A stretch of DNA of 64,000 bases. It comes from Oasisia sp. SBJ-2009. Lineage: Eukaryota > Annelida > Polychaeta > Sabellida > Siboglinidae. The DNA lies in the NCBI GenBank assembly GCA_964017155.1, contig OZ024862.1:46579874-46643873 (forward strand), given 5' to 3'. Below, piece by piece: positions 11,346 to 22,364 of the stretch. Position 1 is the first letter of the stretch; each line of letters starts with the position of its first letter. The translations under genes were made by a program, and so were the position numbers. The notes beneath the pieces were generated by a model, which saw nothing but the letters and a program-made list of their open reading frames with translations, was not told the DNA's origin and made no database searches.

Positions 11346-12511
11346 TGGTCAGCATATTCATTATTGGGTATGAGTCAGGCCCCACTGGTTCAAATGGTCA
11401 TAGTCAGGTGACAAGTCTAGTTACTGTAACCCCATCTAGATGCAGATACTTAGGATGGAACTGTCCTCAGATGACTGTCGTAAACTCCAGCTGAGATGTA
11501 AATCAAATGTGAATGTTGTTTCGATTTAAGTCTAGTCCCCTTGATGAAAAGATGATAATGGGGTGTGTTGGCCTGACCGTCAAGCTGTTTACCCACTTGC
11601 TGCTTCAAGATGTTCCCATGCATGCTGCATTGTAAGTCAAAAAAATATCTTGCTGTATGTACTGGTAATTTAGTGGTAAGTGGCAATTCAAAAAAAAAAT
11701 TCCTTAATAAGGCTCGTTTAGTGATAAGTGGCAATTTGGAAAATTATCCTTAATAAGGTTCGTGTTTGTATCTGTATTACTTGCATCTCATTCTGTTGCA
11801 TCATGTTTTCCGATTTCACTCTACATGGAACTTCTTCATTCCGGAATGCATTTAGTATGTTCACTTTAAAAGTGTGTTTACTGTCAATAAGTTGTGAATC
11901 CTGTTTTCAGAATGTTATATTGGGTTTCCATGATCTACTCTTTTTAACATTGTTTCAAATTGTTAAATTACATGCATGTAATTTGTTTACATTGTGTTTT
12001 CATTGATAATGATTAAGTTAGACATGCTTAATTTATTATGAACCTAGTTTATACTGGTCACATGATGGCTATTATTTTTTAGTTAATTTTAACTTAAGTT
12101 ATAGTACAATGTCAGACCCATAATGGGCTGTAGGGTGGATGTACAACTGTGCTTCAATGTCTCAAATAAAACCACATTTCTGCATTACCCATGACGTAAT
12201 TATTATGAGCATTGCTTTGCAAAAACTAGTGCTAATGTGAACTTTGAAAGTCCATTTTGGATTGCTGGTTTAGAGATAGTATTCATAAGTGTATGGCTGA
12301 CTGTTCATGTCGGATAGCTTTGTATACTTTAAAACGTCAACGTTAATGGTGTTATATTTCAAGATGAAACGCAGTTTTGTTATTGGTGTGGTTTGTTAAG
12401 AATTGATGTTACATACAGTAGACATGAAGGTGTGATGACAAGTTTTGTATTGTATGACAGGTGCTGACTCTCATGTCATATACCAAAATAGTTAAGTTTG
12501 TATGCAGTACA

Positions 12512-12517
12512 AATAAA
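12512..12517 (+). terminator. Candidate polyadenylation signal downstream of fumarate reductase
   Basis: AATAAA about 1.2 kb after the stop codon. An earlier AATAAA lies near 12165. Nothing in the sequence decides between them. Confidence 0.3.
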
Positions 12518-14337
12518 AGTCACAGTAAAATTAATACTCTGGACAGCTGCTTTCAGTTTGTGATGTCACGTGCTTCCATTGCCAGTAGGGTATATTCATG
12601 TTCTGAGTTCATTGCTCTCCACAAATTGATGTGTTGACAAAATCTCCCAAAGCATTATGACCCAGAAACAGATAATTGTTATGTGTACATTGAGACAGAA
12701 TGACAGCATTTATTGTCAGGGCTCGAACTTAACACTTAGGACGCAACTAGGACTAGTGATATTGCATGAGGATAATCCTCGCAAGTCAAGCCTGTTTGCC
12801 ATGGAAACTTCCCCTGGCAGATACCCTACAATAAGTGTTCGATTTAGCAGATTCAAACTTATTTATTGACTTTGCCAGTCGAGACTGCTGCACCCATGAG
12901 AACAGCACAAATACCCACCTCAATTTGAATACGGATAATTTTTTTAAGAACTAGTATAACAACATGTCTGCCCTATAGCGTAAGCAGCTGATCGGTTTTG
13001 TGTATTCAATTATTTGCGTCTACATCCCAAAATTTGCATGTAACGAGCAGCGTGTGGCCGAAATCACCCAACATTTCGTTGGCTGAGCTTAAAAGGGGAA
13101 TTTTGCAAAGGGATGTGCCAGGGGTAGTGATGGCTGATACGATACGGATTTACCTTAAAATGAAATTAGACTTGTACGTCCTTGCACCAGGGGTCTCTGC
13201 AGTTGATTACGTCAGTACCAGCTCTTCTCTACCCCAGGGACATGGCACATACCTGTCAAAAACTCAACGTCAGCCAATGAAATCACCCACGAGGAGTGTT
13301 GTCGGCATGAGGTCCTGTGAGGTAGTATTGTGGCTGATTTCAGTCACACGCTGCTCGTGTTTCAGACATGAATTAATCATCATATGGGGATTCCCACCAG
13401 TTATGTATCCGTCTTCAAAATGAGGCACTTCCCAAGGCTGGCGCTGTGGCGACTGGTGAATTTAGTTGCTATAATTGGCATAGTCCGACTCCATACATGG
13501 CCCAGCTTTGGGTAGTTTCGAGTTTTCGACCCCTGCTTTGCGAGAATTGGGCTTGTATCCAGGGTAACTGTTGAGTGATGTAGGTATAGGGGATACGTGT
13601 GCTACCTGATCTCCCTAACCTGTCAGCCACCAAGGGAGACACTAGCTGCTATTGGACCCCACTGGATGGTCTGACATTCTAAGCGAGTGACCAGAAAACA
13701 GGGCAGCTGCGATTGCATCACCTCCCGTTTCAGAACACTGCAGGCGTGAGAGCGAAAGCGAAACGGGGGTTATATGGGGGACGCCCAGCGTCATTCGGTA
13801 TAAGGATGGCTAAATATAACAATGATGGACAATGTTTTAGTGAGAATGCCAACATATACTTCAGGTCCATAATGGTTTCGCTATCATTTTATTCACATAA
13901 GTTAGACACATAACTGGGTAGTGGTTTCATGGTGCTTTATTGTAATTTGTTACTTCAGGTAAATCAGAAAAACTTACTTCAAAAAAACGTTGGTGATATC
14001 TTTGTGTATTGTATGCGAATATGACAAAAAGATTAAGACACTGACATTGCAATAATTATCAATGACATTTTATATGCACATTTTTATTGTTTTTCATAAT
14101 TTATGACTGGATCCAATGGTAGATTTACAATAGCACGCGGTTATTTAGTACACTAGGCAAATGCCTTTTTTTTTTAAACGTGCATAACAATTACAATTTA
14201 CTTGACACTATGGGTGAATTACTCCAGGGATATTGGTCAACCATGCCCCCTTTACCTTTGTAACAGTTATTTTCCTTCACAACTGCCATTGTTGCTCGCC
14301 AGATGTCGCCACTGTCGTGTAGATTCCGCGACTCGAC

Positions 14338-14460
14338 AGTTCTAGTTGTTTCCAGCACTCAACGACGTTCTATTAACTGACTAATATTATAGTCTGTATA
14401 AAGTGTGGTTACAATGTTATCATCTTATAAGGTCTCATTCAACTAGTCACCAATTGGATG
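14338..14460 (+). repeat. Dispersed repeat pair, copy 1 (second copy at 18793)
   Basis: Shares ordered blocks with 18793-18905: AGTTCTAGTTG-like start, CAGCACTC, GACGTTCTATTAACTGACTAA versus GACCTTCTGTTAACTGACTAA, GTTTACAACGT-like and AGGTCT. Unclassified. Confidence 0.65.
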
Positions 14461-15647
14461 GATTATTGCGGATCGAGGAACGCAATTGTATGGATTTAAA
14501 TTATAATAATGTAACATCTAGTTGTTCTCTTGAAAGCCTGTCGTCAGGGACAGGGGTGAGGTTGTCCAGTTCTGTTAGTCTTCTTTTTTTCCTCTTCTTT
14601 GTATTACTTCCTGCGTTGTTTTCTCTATCAAAAGCGTTTCCCATTCCCGGAAAGCCGCCATTGTTTTTTTAGTAACGACTAAACATCCAGGAAAACAAGC
14701 ACATGACGTCATGGAATTAAAAATACTCCTTACGCTTGCAATATGGTTATTTGGAACGAGCTTTTGTAAAATGCAGCTGAGCATTTGGGAGATCGTTCAT
14801 CGGCAACTGCAATGATATACAGAAGACATTAGAACAGTAAACACAAGCATGTTGTTCCTAATATACGTGCCTTGTTCTGTGTGCTAAGACTGAGTTGTAC
14901 ATAATAGGGAATACAGTATAGGGAACTAGGCTAATATATTCGAGGTGAATATAAAAATACAGACCCGTGGCGTTGGAGTGTTGGTGTTGGGGGGACGATA
15001 GGCAGACACAGAGACGTAGAGTTCATACTGTAGCTGTAAGGCATAGCAGCGTGATGATAAAATATACGTTGTAGTTTTAGTGGTCGTTCACAGTTGTCAA
15101 CATTATCGGCAAGTAGGCTACAACAGTTTTACATGCATTTTAATAAAGACATATATACACAAGCACAAATACTGTCTGTCACTCACTTTCTTCCCGGCGA
15201 AGTCACAATTGTATAGGTTTCCACCCATCAATAACTCATCTAGAAGGTGTGAAGTATTTAACAGATAAATTACTATTTTCAAATGGTTTGCTTATTGCAA
15301 TAGTTTTCCTAGGCTAACCCCTATAGGCTTAGTCAACACGCGGGTTAATGATGCGTGCAGGGAGAGGTCACGATGCGTCGGTGCAGTTCTAATATTATAG
15401 ACTATTGTCACGCCTCTTGCTTGGGGCTGGGGCGGTGAATATTTCGAATGCCATCAATGGTAACATGACCCATAGGACTTGATAATATCACAATACAAAA
15501 AAGGCGTGCACCGAAGACGGTCGGCTCGACAAACTTCCGGGTTGTAGACATATTCTAAAATTAGAATCCCCGTGACACCATTAATACTGTCTTAATACAT
15601 ACACACTACACACTTACATACATACACATATTAAATGTATGTTAAAA

Positions 15648-15930
15648 GACAATTTCCGCTAGAATAAGTCGTTAGGTTTTGATATGTTTCTATATCGTGG
15701 GAGTCTGATAAATAGCTAAACTCGGCCGGAATCTGAACGCTGATTGACTAGTTATCTTGGATGTCCAGCGAAGGAACATCGCTGATTATGCATTATTCAC
15801 TTGAAATCCAACATAAATAGTCGATCAGCGTTCATATTCCGGCCGAGTTTAACTATTTATCAGAGCCCCACGAAGCAGCTCGACATAGAAACAGCCCGAC
15901 ACCTAATGACTTATTCTAGGGGAAATTATG
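15648..15930. mobile_element. Foldback (palindromic) element with ~100-bp terminal inverted repeats
   Basis: The left arm at about 15648-15750 and the right arm at about 15818-15930 are reverse complements with some mismatches. Matching blocks are CTAGAATAAGTCGTTAGG, CTGATAAATAGCTAAACTCG and GCCGGAATCTGAACGCTGAT. A spacer of about 65 bp separates them. There is no coding capacity, so this is probably a non-autonomous DNA element. Confidence 0.8.
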
Positions 15931-16512
15931 TTTTAATAGACCTACCTATTTTCGATGCAAGCATGCAGCAGTTACATCAAACATATAACATTGTTCTTCG
16001 ATGAGCTTATTATTTTAGTTAGTTCGTTTGTCCTGGATACAATACAATAAAATAAATTACAGTTTTAACACATCGTAATATTCCGTAAACGAAATCTATA
16101 ATTAACTGTATGACGGTGAATAGGTCATAACCCATATGTAACATGACGTCACTGAAAATGTCTTAATAAAACTGCTGACTCAATCGTCGCAAGACGTTAT
16201 GGCCTGGAGAGCGCGACACGTCTCGTTAGCACCTAATATATTCTATGATATTACGATTCATTGTTATACTCTTTCTCGCCTCGTTTCAATATTGTATTAA
16301 CTTCCTTTACATTTTCATATTTGTTTGGCTTTAGTAATGAACTAGATGAGCAAAATAGTCGTGCTTTAGCTATATATGAGTCAATTAAATAAGTCACAAA
16401 GTCATAGTCATCATGATTCTAATCACGGTCGTGACTCGCGTCATGTGTCACTTATGACATGATCCTAGGTTACCTAAGGGGCGAATAAGGAAGTTTTTGG
16501 CTTATCGAGAGG

Positions 16513-16602
16513 TCCGACATGTGCGTGGGTGGGTGTGCGTGGGTGGGTGGGTGTGCGTGGGTGGGTGGGTGTGCGTGGGTGGGTGGGTGTGCGTGGGTGT
16601 GT
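16513..16602. repeat. GTGCGTGGGTGGGTG minisatellite
   Basis: Tandem G-rich array of about 16-20 bp units made of GTGTGCGTGGGTGGG. The strand-biased GGG spacing could support a G-quadruplex. Confidence 0.9.
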
Positions 16603-16689
16603 AATACTGTGTATGGTTTGTCGCGTTTGTCGGAAAATAGCTCAGATAAGCTAATGTTGCCTAATTATCATGTAACCGACGTTAAATGA

Positions 16690-16797
16690 AGCTTCTTGTA
16701 TCTTGTATCTTGTATCTTGTATCTTGTATCTTGTATCTTGTATCTTGTATCTTGTATCTTGTATCTTGTATCTTGTATCTTGTATCTTGTATCTTGG
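16690..16797. repeat. Heptanucleotide microsatellite (TCTTGTA)n
   Basis: About 15 perfect 7-bp units. Confidence 0.95.
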
Positions 16798-17133
16798 TTG
16801 TGTGTGGGTGTGGTACTCCTAAGTCCTTTTTTTTACAGTTGCATCTAATATTTGTATAGCAGTGATTAGTTCGCCTATGGTTTGTTATTTTCTGCTCATA
16901 TAACTGTCGACTGCGTCTAAGAGAAACATGTTTCTCACAACTAGGGTCTATTGCAGCCACATAGTTGATAATTCTTGTTCGTCACGGTCCGCTGGCTTCA
17001 CAAGAATTCATGTAAAACTTGAAAGTTACCACGTCATAAGGCATTTTCACGAAACCTGTGCACTCTTTAGTCATTCAGAAACGAAGACAGCGTTCTTGGG
17101 CTGTGAGAAGTGTTGATTAATGCATTCCGTATC

Positions 17134-17370
17134 AACCTTGACAACTTACATATTTTCCCAAACGTAATATGGTATGACGACCTGAAATCCCGTTTCGAGA
17201 GCTTCGTATTTGTAGTTACTGGTAAAGGAAAACACGCAGAAGAAGTGACGCTTTATATTCACGTCCATGGCACATTTAAACACCAGGAACAACAACAATG
17301 TCGCCGAGCTGAAGTTGTCGTCAATATGTTTCTACTGACTCAGTTGACATACATAAAACCCTATATATAG
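17134..17370 (+). repeat. Dispersed repeat copy sharing the palindromic-element arm (copy 1)
   Basis: Colinear with 20877-21110: ACATATTTTCCCAA, ATGGTATG, CGACCTGAAATCCCGTTTCG, GGAAAACACGCAGAAGAA, TATTCACGTCCATGGCACAT, then CGAGCTGAAGTTGTCG, TTTCTACTGACT and a CATACAT end. The last ~65 bp (17305-17369) are the same sequence that forms both arms of the palindrome at 18159-18494. Confidence 0.85.
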
Positions 17371-17538
17371 AATGTCTCATATACGGAAGTGTTAGACATT
17401 AGATCCGGCAACAGATCAATGAGATTACTGTAGGTTTTGGAAACTTCAACGAAGACGTTATTCTGACGCTGCAGTTTTCTCGGAAAGTACGTCGATGACA
17501 GTCGCCTTCTCAGCATAAGGCTAAAGAAGCAACGATTG

Positions 17539-17702
<164 letters not shown>

Positions 17703-18158
17703 TGGACCTCCCCACCGATGCTCATTCCGAAAAGTCAGATTCACACAAAAATCTCCAACAACATCTCATGTTTTTTAAATTTCATTCTAACAGGACCGGT
17801 CTGCTGAGCCTAACAACATGTTTCGGTAATCTCCCGGATTTTGGAAACTTAACAGTTGACAGGTAGATTAATATTCCCAACTAACAGTCCAATAATGTTG
17901 CAAAACGTCTTTCTTTCCGTCCACGAACGATTACGGACTTTCATAGACCTATGTCGTGTATAAACCTACCCTTTTACGAGACCTGTCCTACGTTACCAAT
18001 GCTGTGTTAAATAAAGTTTAACTTTCTAAACTATGTGATGCCATTGTTGTAGTAATTATTTTAATACTTAGTTTGAATAAGAAATAATTGTAATCAACGT
18101 GTATGGCCTTAGAAATAGTAAATCCGGGACAGTCACATTTCATGACAATCAAAATAGC

Positions 18159-18218
18159 CGAGCTGAAGTTGTCGTTATATTGTTTCTACTGACTTAGTCG
18201 ACATACATGAACACCCTG

Positions 18219-18294
<76 letters not shown>

Positions 18295-18303
18295 ATATAT
18301 GTA

Positions 18304-18361
<58 letters not shown>

Positions 18362-18388
18362 TACATATATACATATATACATATTTAC

Positions 18389-18434
<46 letters not shown>

Positions 18435-18494
18435 CAGGGTGTTCATGTATGTCGACTAAGTCAGTAGAAACAATATAACGACAACTTCAGCTCG
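18159..18494. mobile_element. Near-perfect palindromic element with AT microsatellite core
   Basis: Arms 18159-18230 and 18423-18494 are exact reverse complements over about 72 bp (CGAGCTGAAGTTGTCGTTAT ... ACACCCTGTATATAATATAT). The ~190-bp core is (AT)n with TATATATACATA variants. Single-arm relatives occur at 17305-17369 and 21040-21110. Confidence 0.9.
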
Positions 18495-18792
18495 ACGAAA
18501 CAAACGCGTATGACTTTGTTGAGTAAGAAACAGATTGGTCGAAAATAAACTAGATTTGTGGAGAACTATGAATTGTAAGGCCATACATGAACGTATCTCG
18601 TATTTAATGTTGTTAATAGTTGTAAATAAAATGCTTGGACTCATCTTAATGCATACAACAACAGTGTTAACCCAGTTGGTCTCAATTAATGCGACATCTG
18701 ATCTGTAGCCTACAACAAAACAGTTGCCAGACGTTATGAATACGTTAATGGTAGAAATGCATTTCCTTTAAATCCTTGTATAGTTAGTGTTG

Positions 18793-18905
18793 TAGTTTTT
18801 GTGGTTTTCAGCACTCGGCGACCTTCTGTTAACTGACTAATCTGTATTACATTGTGTTTACAACGTCAAGGTCTAATGAAGTCTCCTTCAATTATAGTCA
18901 ACCTT
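18793..18905 (+). repeat. Dispersed repeat pair, copy 2 (first copy at 14338)
   Basis: Same orientation as the copy at 14338-14460, with about 75-80% similarity judged by eye over roughly 110 bp. Confidence 0.65.
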
Positions 18906-20555
18906 TATCAGAACATTAATCGCCAAGCCGACTTTTCTATATTGGCACTGCCTGGGTTCGTGTCGTCCACGGAAATTCGTTTACGTCCAAAGCCGAGAAA
19001 AGACCGACGTTAGGGTGATCTCCGAATCACGTGGGGCATTTTGCCAATTAGATGCAACTTCCGGCTTTGGCCTAGATCACCTGCAATGTGACATTCTACG
19101 TGAGGTGATGTTTAGATGTCAGAAAAATCGAAATATCGATGTTCTCCTCGCTTCTCCATTTGCTGACAGACGGTATGCATTAATTAACATTTACCTTGAA
19201 TATGCCCAAATACATCCGAGCTGGGTCATTCAGTATGATGTGACGATGGGGCAAACAGCCCATTAAAGATATTTAGATGAACAAACGAAAATCCAATTGT
19301 GGAATTACCGACAAATCATGTTAACTATTGCGCTAAGGCGATCAATGAGTAACACACGTTGAACGTGGGTTCAATAATGGCACGCGTCAGTTAAATCCCC
19401 TGTTACGTGGAACGCCCAGTGATTAATCTTTCAGTACAGGTCGGGCGTGTATCGGTGTGTGTACATCGGAGATTGGAACCCACGCGTTTTGCACTGGGTG
19501 TGTTCAGAAACGACTAAATTCCCGGTTACTCTTACTCATCCAGTCATTGTCCTAATGTGCCCCGCCCACACTCCGTGTCCCCCACTCGTTATGTAATCAA
19601 CATTCAACACATGTATACCGCCGTAGCAACCCACCCGCGCAACACTGTAATATTGCGTTGGCCTATGATGTACTGAACGATAGACCTACAGGTATGCCAC
19701 GGGCGGTGTCGGTTAAGTTCATTGCAGTGTATCAGTATGGCGACGATGACTTGCGGATGACAAAGCGAAAACCTATTATCACCGCTTTCAATGATGGGTG
19801 GGTGGATTGGTGGATGGGCGGATGGGCTTGAATGTGGGTTGGCCAGTTGCGTTTGTTGTCACCGAAATCCGTCCGTAACGTTGCTACAAAAGTTTCACGA
19901 TTAAACAGACGAACTCGTGTGAAGTTGTAACAGCATTCTTCCGCAATCAGTCTATGGATTTGATGACAATTGTTGCTGTTACATTATAGTTATAACGATA
20001 ACTTTAATTTTACAACTAGATTTTATAGGTAGCATCTAGAATCCTGAGGAAACCTGACACATGCCCATACACCATGGGGACTTTCCAGCGCAAAGCCTTG
20101 ATCTTAGTCCATTAAATTCGTCATATCATTTTGCACCCTTGTGTTAGATGATTAATTTTTGCCCTGTCACCCCTTGCAATGCAGCCTGATCGGATACGTA
20201 TCGCCTCGGCGGAACCAGACGATTCCTGCATTATGTGTAATAATTTTGATCCCGTTTGACTTATGACAAATTTCTTTGTCAAAAGATGGGATTTGAAAGT
20301 CCCACACAGGCACCCCTGTAACCTCTGCATCTTGTCACTTTGTGAATCAGACAAGCAGTTGTGGGTCAAAATTAATTCTACCCTCCACATTTTCAGTGAG
20401 AGGTTGGGGCGGGCCATGGCCCCTATTCAAATATATGTAGCCAATATAACTATTTTAAATAGCATAACATAAAGGCCTTTGTTTATTTTAGAATCAGCAC
20501 CAGACCAACAAAATAATGTGTTACATATTTATTAAAACAGTTATATGTATTTCAG

Positions 20556-20560
<5 letters not shown>

Positions 20561-20595
<35 letters not shown>

Positions 20596-20736
20596 TATAT
20601 ATATATATATGTAATTATATATATATATAATTATATATATAATTATATATGTAATTATATATATGTAATTATATATAATTATATATATGACCTGAAATAC
20701 GTATAACTGTCTTAGTAAATATAAAGCATATATATA

Positions 20737-20768
<32 letters not shown>

Positions 20769-20778
20769 ATTACATATA

Positions 20779-20868
<90 letters not shown>
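20561..20868. repeat. (AT)n microsatellite cluster
   Basis: Long TA tracts interrupted by TAATTA variants and a short unique segment near 20690-20735. More TA tracts occur at 21098-21235. Confidence 0.95.
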
Positions 20869-20871
<3 letters not shown>

Positions 20872-20876
20872 GTATC

Positions 20877-21110
20877 AACCATGGCAACCTACATATTTTC
20901 CCAAGCATAATGGTATGGCGACCTGAAATCCCGTTTCGAGAGCTTGGTATTTGTAGTAAAGGAAAACACGCAGAAGAAATGACGCTTTATATTCACGTCC
21001 ATGGCACATTTAAACACCAGGAACAACAAATAATGTCGCCGAGCTGAAGTTGTCGTTATATTGTTTCTACTGACTCAGTCGACATACATGAATATATATA
21101 ATATTATATA
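20877..21110 (+). repeat. Dispersed repeat copy sharing the palindromic-element arm (copy 2)
   Basis: Second copy of the 17134-17370 repeat in the same orientation, with small indels. It is flanked on both sides by TA microsatellite and ends in the arm sequence of the 18159-18494 palindrome. Confidence 0.85.
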
Positions 21111-21675
21111 TATGTAGAGGGTAGAATTAATACATGAATGTATATAATATATATATATAATATATGTATATATATATATAGAATTATATATGAATACATT
21201 ATATGTATACACATATATATATGTATATATAAATTGGTCCCACGTCCCCCTCCCACTTTTAAAACTGGATCGACGCTCCTGCCCCGAGGGTTAAATTTGT
21301 GAACCTCGTTCTGAAAAAGCTTAGTCAGCCCCCTCCGTCTTCGGGACGAACCGTAGTCAATGTGTTGATAACATATGAACCTCGGGGGTGGCCGGTGTGG
21401 GGGGGGGGGCAGTGGTGGATTACCGGGTTCATGCCCCTACTAGATCACCCTGTCTGGATCCCCCTTGGGTTATAGGAAATACCTGTACTGTACGAGCAAC
21501 GAACGCGTGGGTATCAACTGTGGAAATGTAAACAGGTATGTCACCATGAAGGTGTAACTGAAAATGTTATGTTGTCATTTGTCGCAAGCTTGGTGCAATG
21601 TTTGTTTCGAATGCCAAGAAATGCAATATGGGCTTATACAAAACTGCCTTCAGTGATTAATTTTTGTGAACAATT

Positions 21676-21952
21676 CATCGTCAGCATTTTGTGAGATCAG
21701 CATTCAATGAAGTACACTGTCAGCACATAAAAAAAGTGTTAACTCGTCATGTTTATACAGTACATACTCAGGCTAGTCTTGCACAATATTAATCTGTACG
21801 ATTAATCTGCATTAATATATATAAATCCGTGGTTATAGGCCCTATAATAGATCTCATATAGGCAATATGTATGTATCGAATTGGGTTTTTATCGTATTAA
21901 TGCTGCCTATATCTACACATTAGATACATATAACCTGTTTGATACGTTAAGC
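21676..21952 (+). repeat. Duplicated ~280-bp block upstream of the IkB promoter (copy A)
   Basis: Matches 23362-23643 in the same orientation: CATCGTCAGCATTTTGTGAG, GAAGTACACTGTCAGCACA, GTTAACTCGT, TACAGTACATA, TAGATCTCATA, CGAATTGGGTTTTTAT, GTATTAATGCTGCCT and AACCTGTTTGATA. Together the copies bracket the promoter and exon 1 of the IkB gene. Confidence 0.88.
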
Positions 21953-22233
21953 CGAGACTAACGTAGCCTCTATCGAACGTATCGATTGTGCGCGTCAGTG
22001 TTTACGTTCAATAAGCCTCCTTCCGTCGCTGCAGTAGCCGTGGTCAGTTGTCGCGGTCACTAAACTTATTACTGCTAAGCCCCAAACATCTGTCAAGATC
22101 CATGGTTAACATAAACACACCAAATACACCACAAAAATAAGAAAGATAGAGTTAATACCTGCAACCGGTGTGTTTTCGTCTTGTAGCGACAGCGCTACTC
22201 GCAAACTTGACAAAGTCAAATCAAAATAACCAC

Positions 22234-22244
22234 GGGGAATTCCC
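22234..22244. promoter_or_regulatory. kB (Rel/NF-kB) binding site
   Basis: GGGGAATTCCC, containing the perfect palindrome GGGAATTCCC. It fits the consensus GGGRNWYYCC and lies about 130 bp upstream of the IkB start codon and about 60 bp upstream of the TATA box. Confidence 0.8.
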
Positions 22245-22255
22245 GCTGTCAGCAA

Positions 22256-22263
22256 TGACGTCA
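22256..22263. promoter_or_regulatory. CRE/ATF palindrome
   Basis: A perfect TGACGTCA, 12 bp downstream of the kB site and about 40 bp upstream of the TATA box. Confidence 0.7.
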
Positions 22264-22298
22264 TTTCGTAATGACTATTTCTAGTACCGGCTGTGGGT

Positions 22299-22308
22299 AT
22301 TATATATA
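22299..22308 (+). promoter_or_regulatory. TATA box of the IkB gene
   Basis: A TATTATATATAGG context. A start site about 30 bp downstream would leave a short 5' UTR before the ATG at 22365. This is the only convincing TATA promoter in the window. Confidence 0.65.
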
Positions 22309-22364
22309 GGCGTGAATACCGTAGCGTGGAGCTCATTACTCGTTGGACTACCACCGGACTGAAT

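Noticed and set aside
12163..12168. AATAAA as the definite end of fumarate reductase
   Set aside because: Several such signals occur in the AT-rich downstream region and the sequence alone cannot choose, so only the 12512 site is listed, at low confidence.
12998..13423. 141-codon plus-strand open frame
   Set aside because: No ATG at the listed start, no recognisable domain, no adjoining exons, and lies in a repeat-rich desert.
20121..20417. 98-codon minus-strand open frame
   Set aside because: No similarity recognised and no promoter, splice or repeat support.
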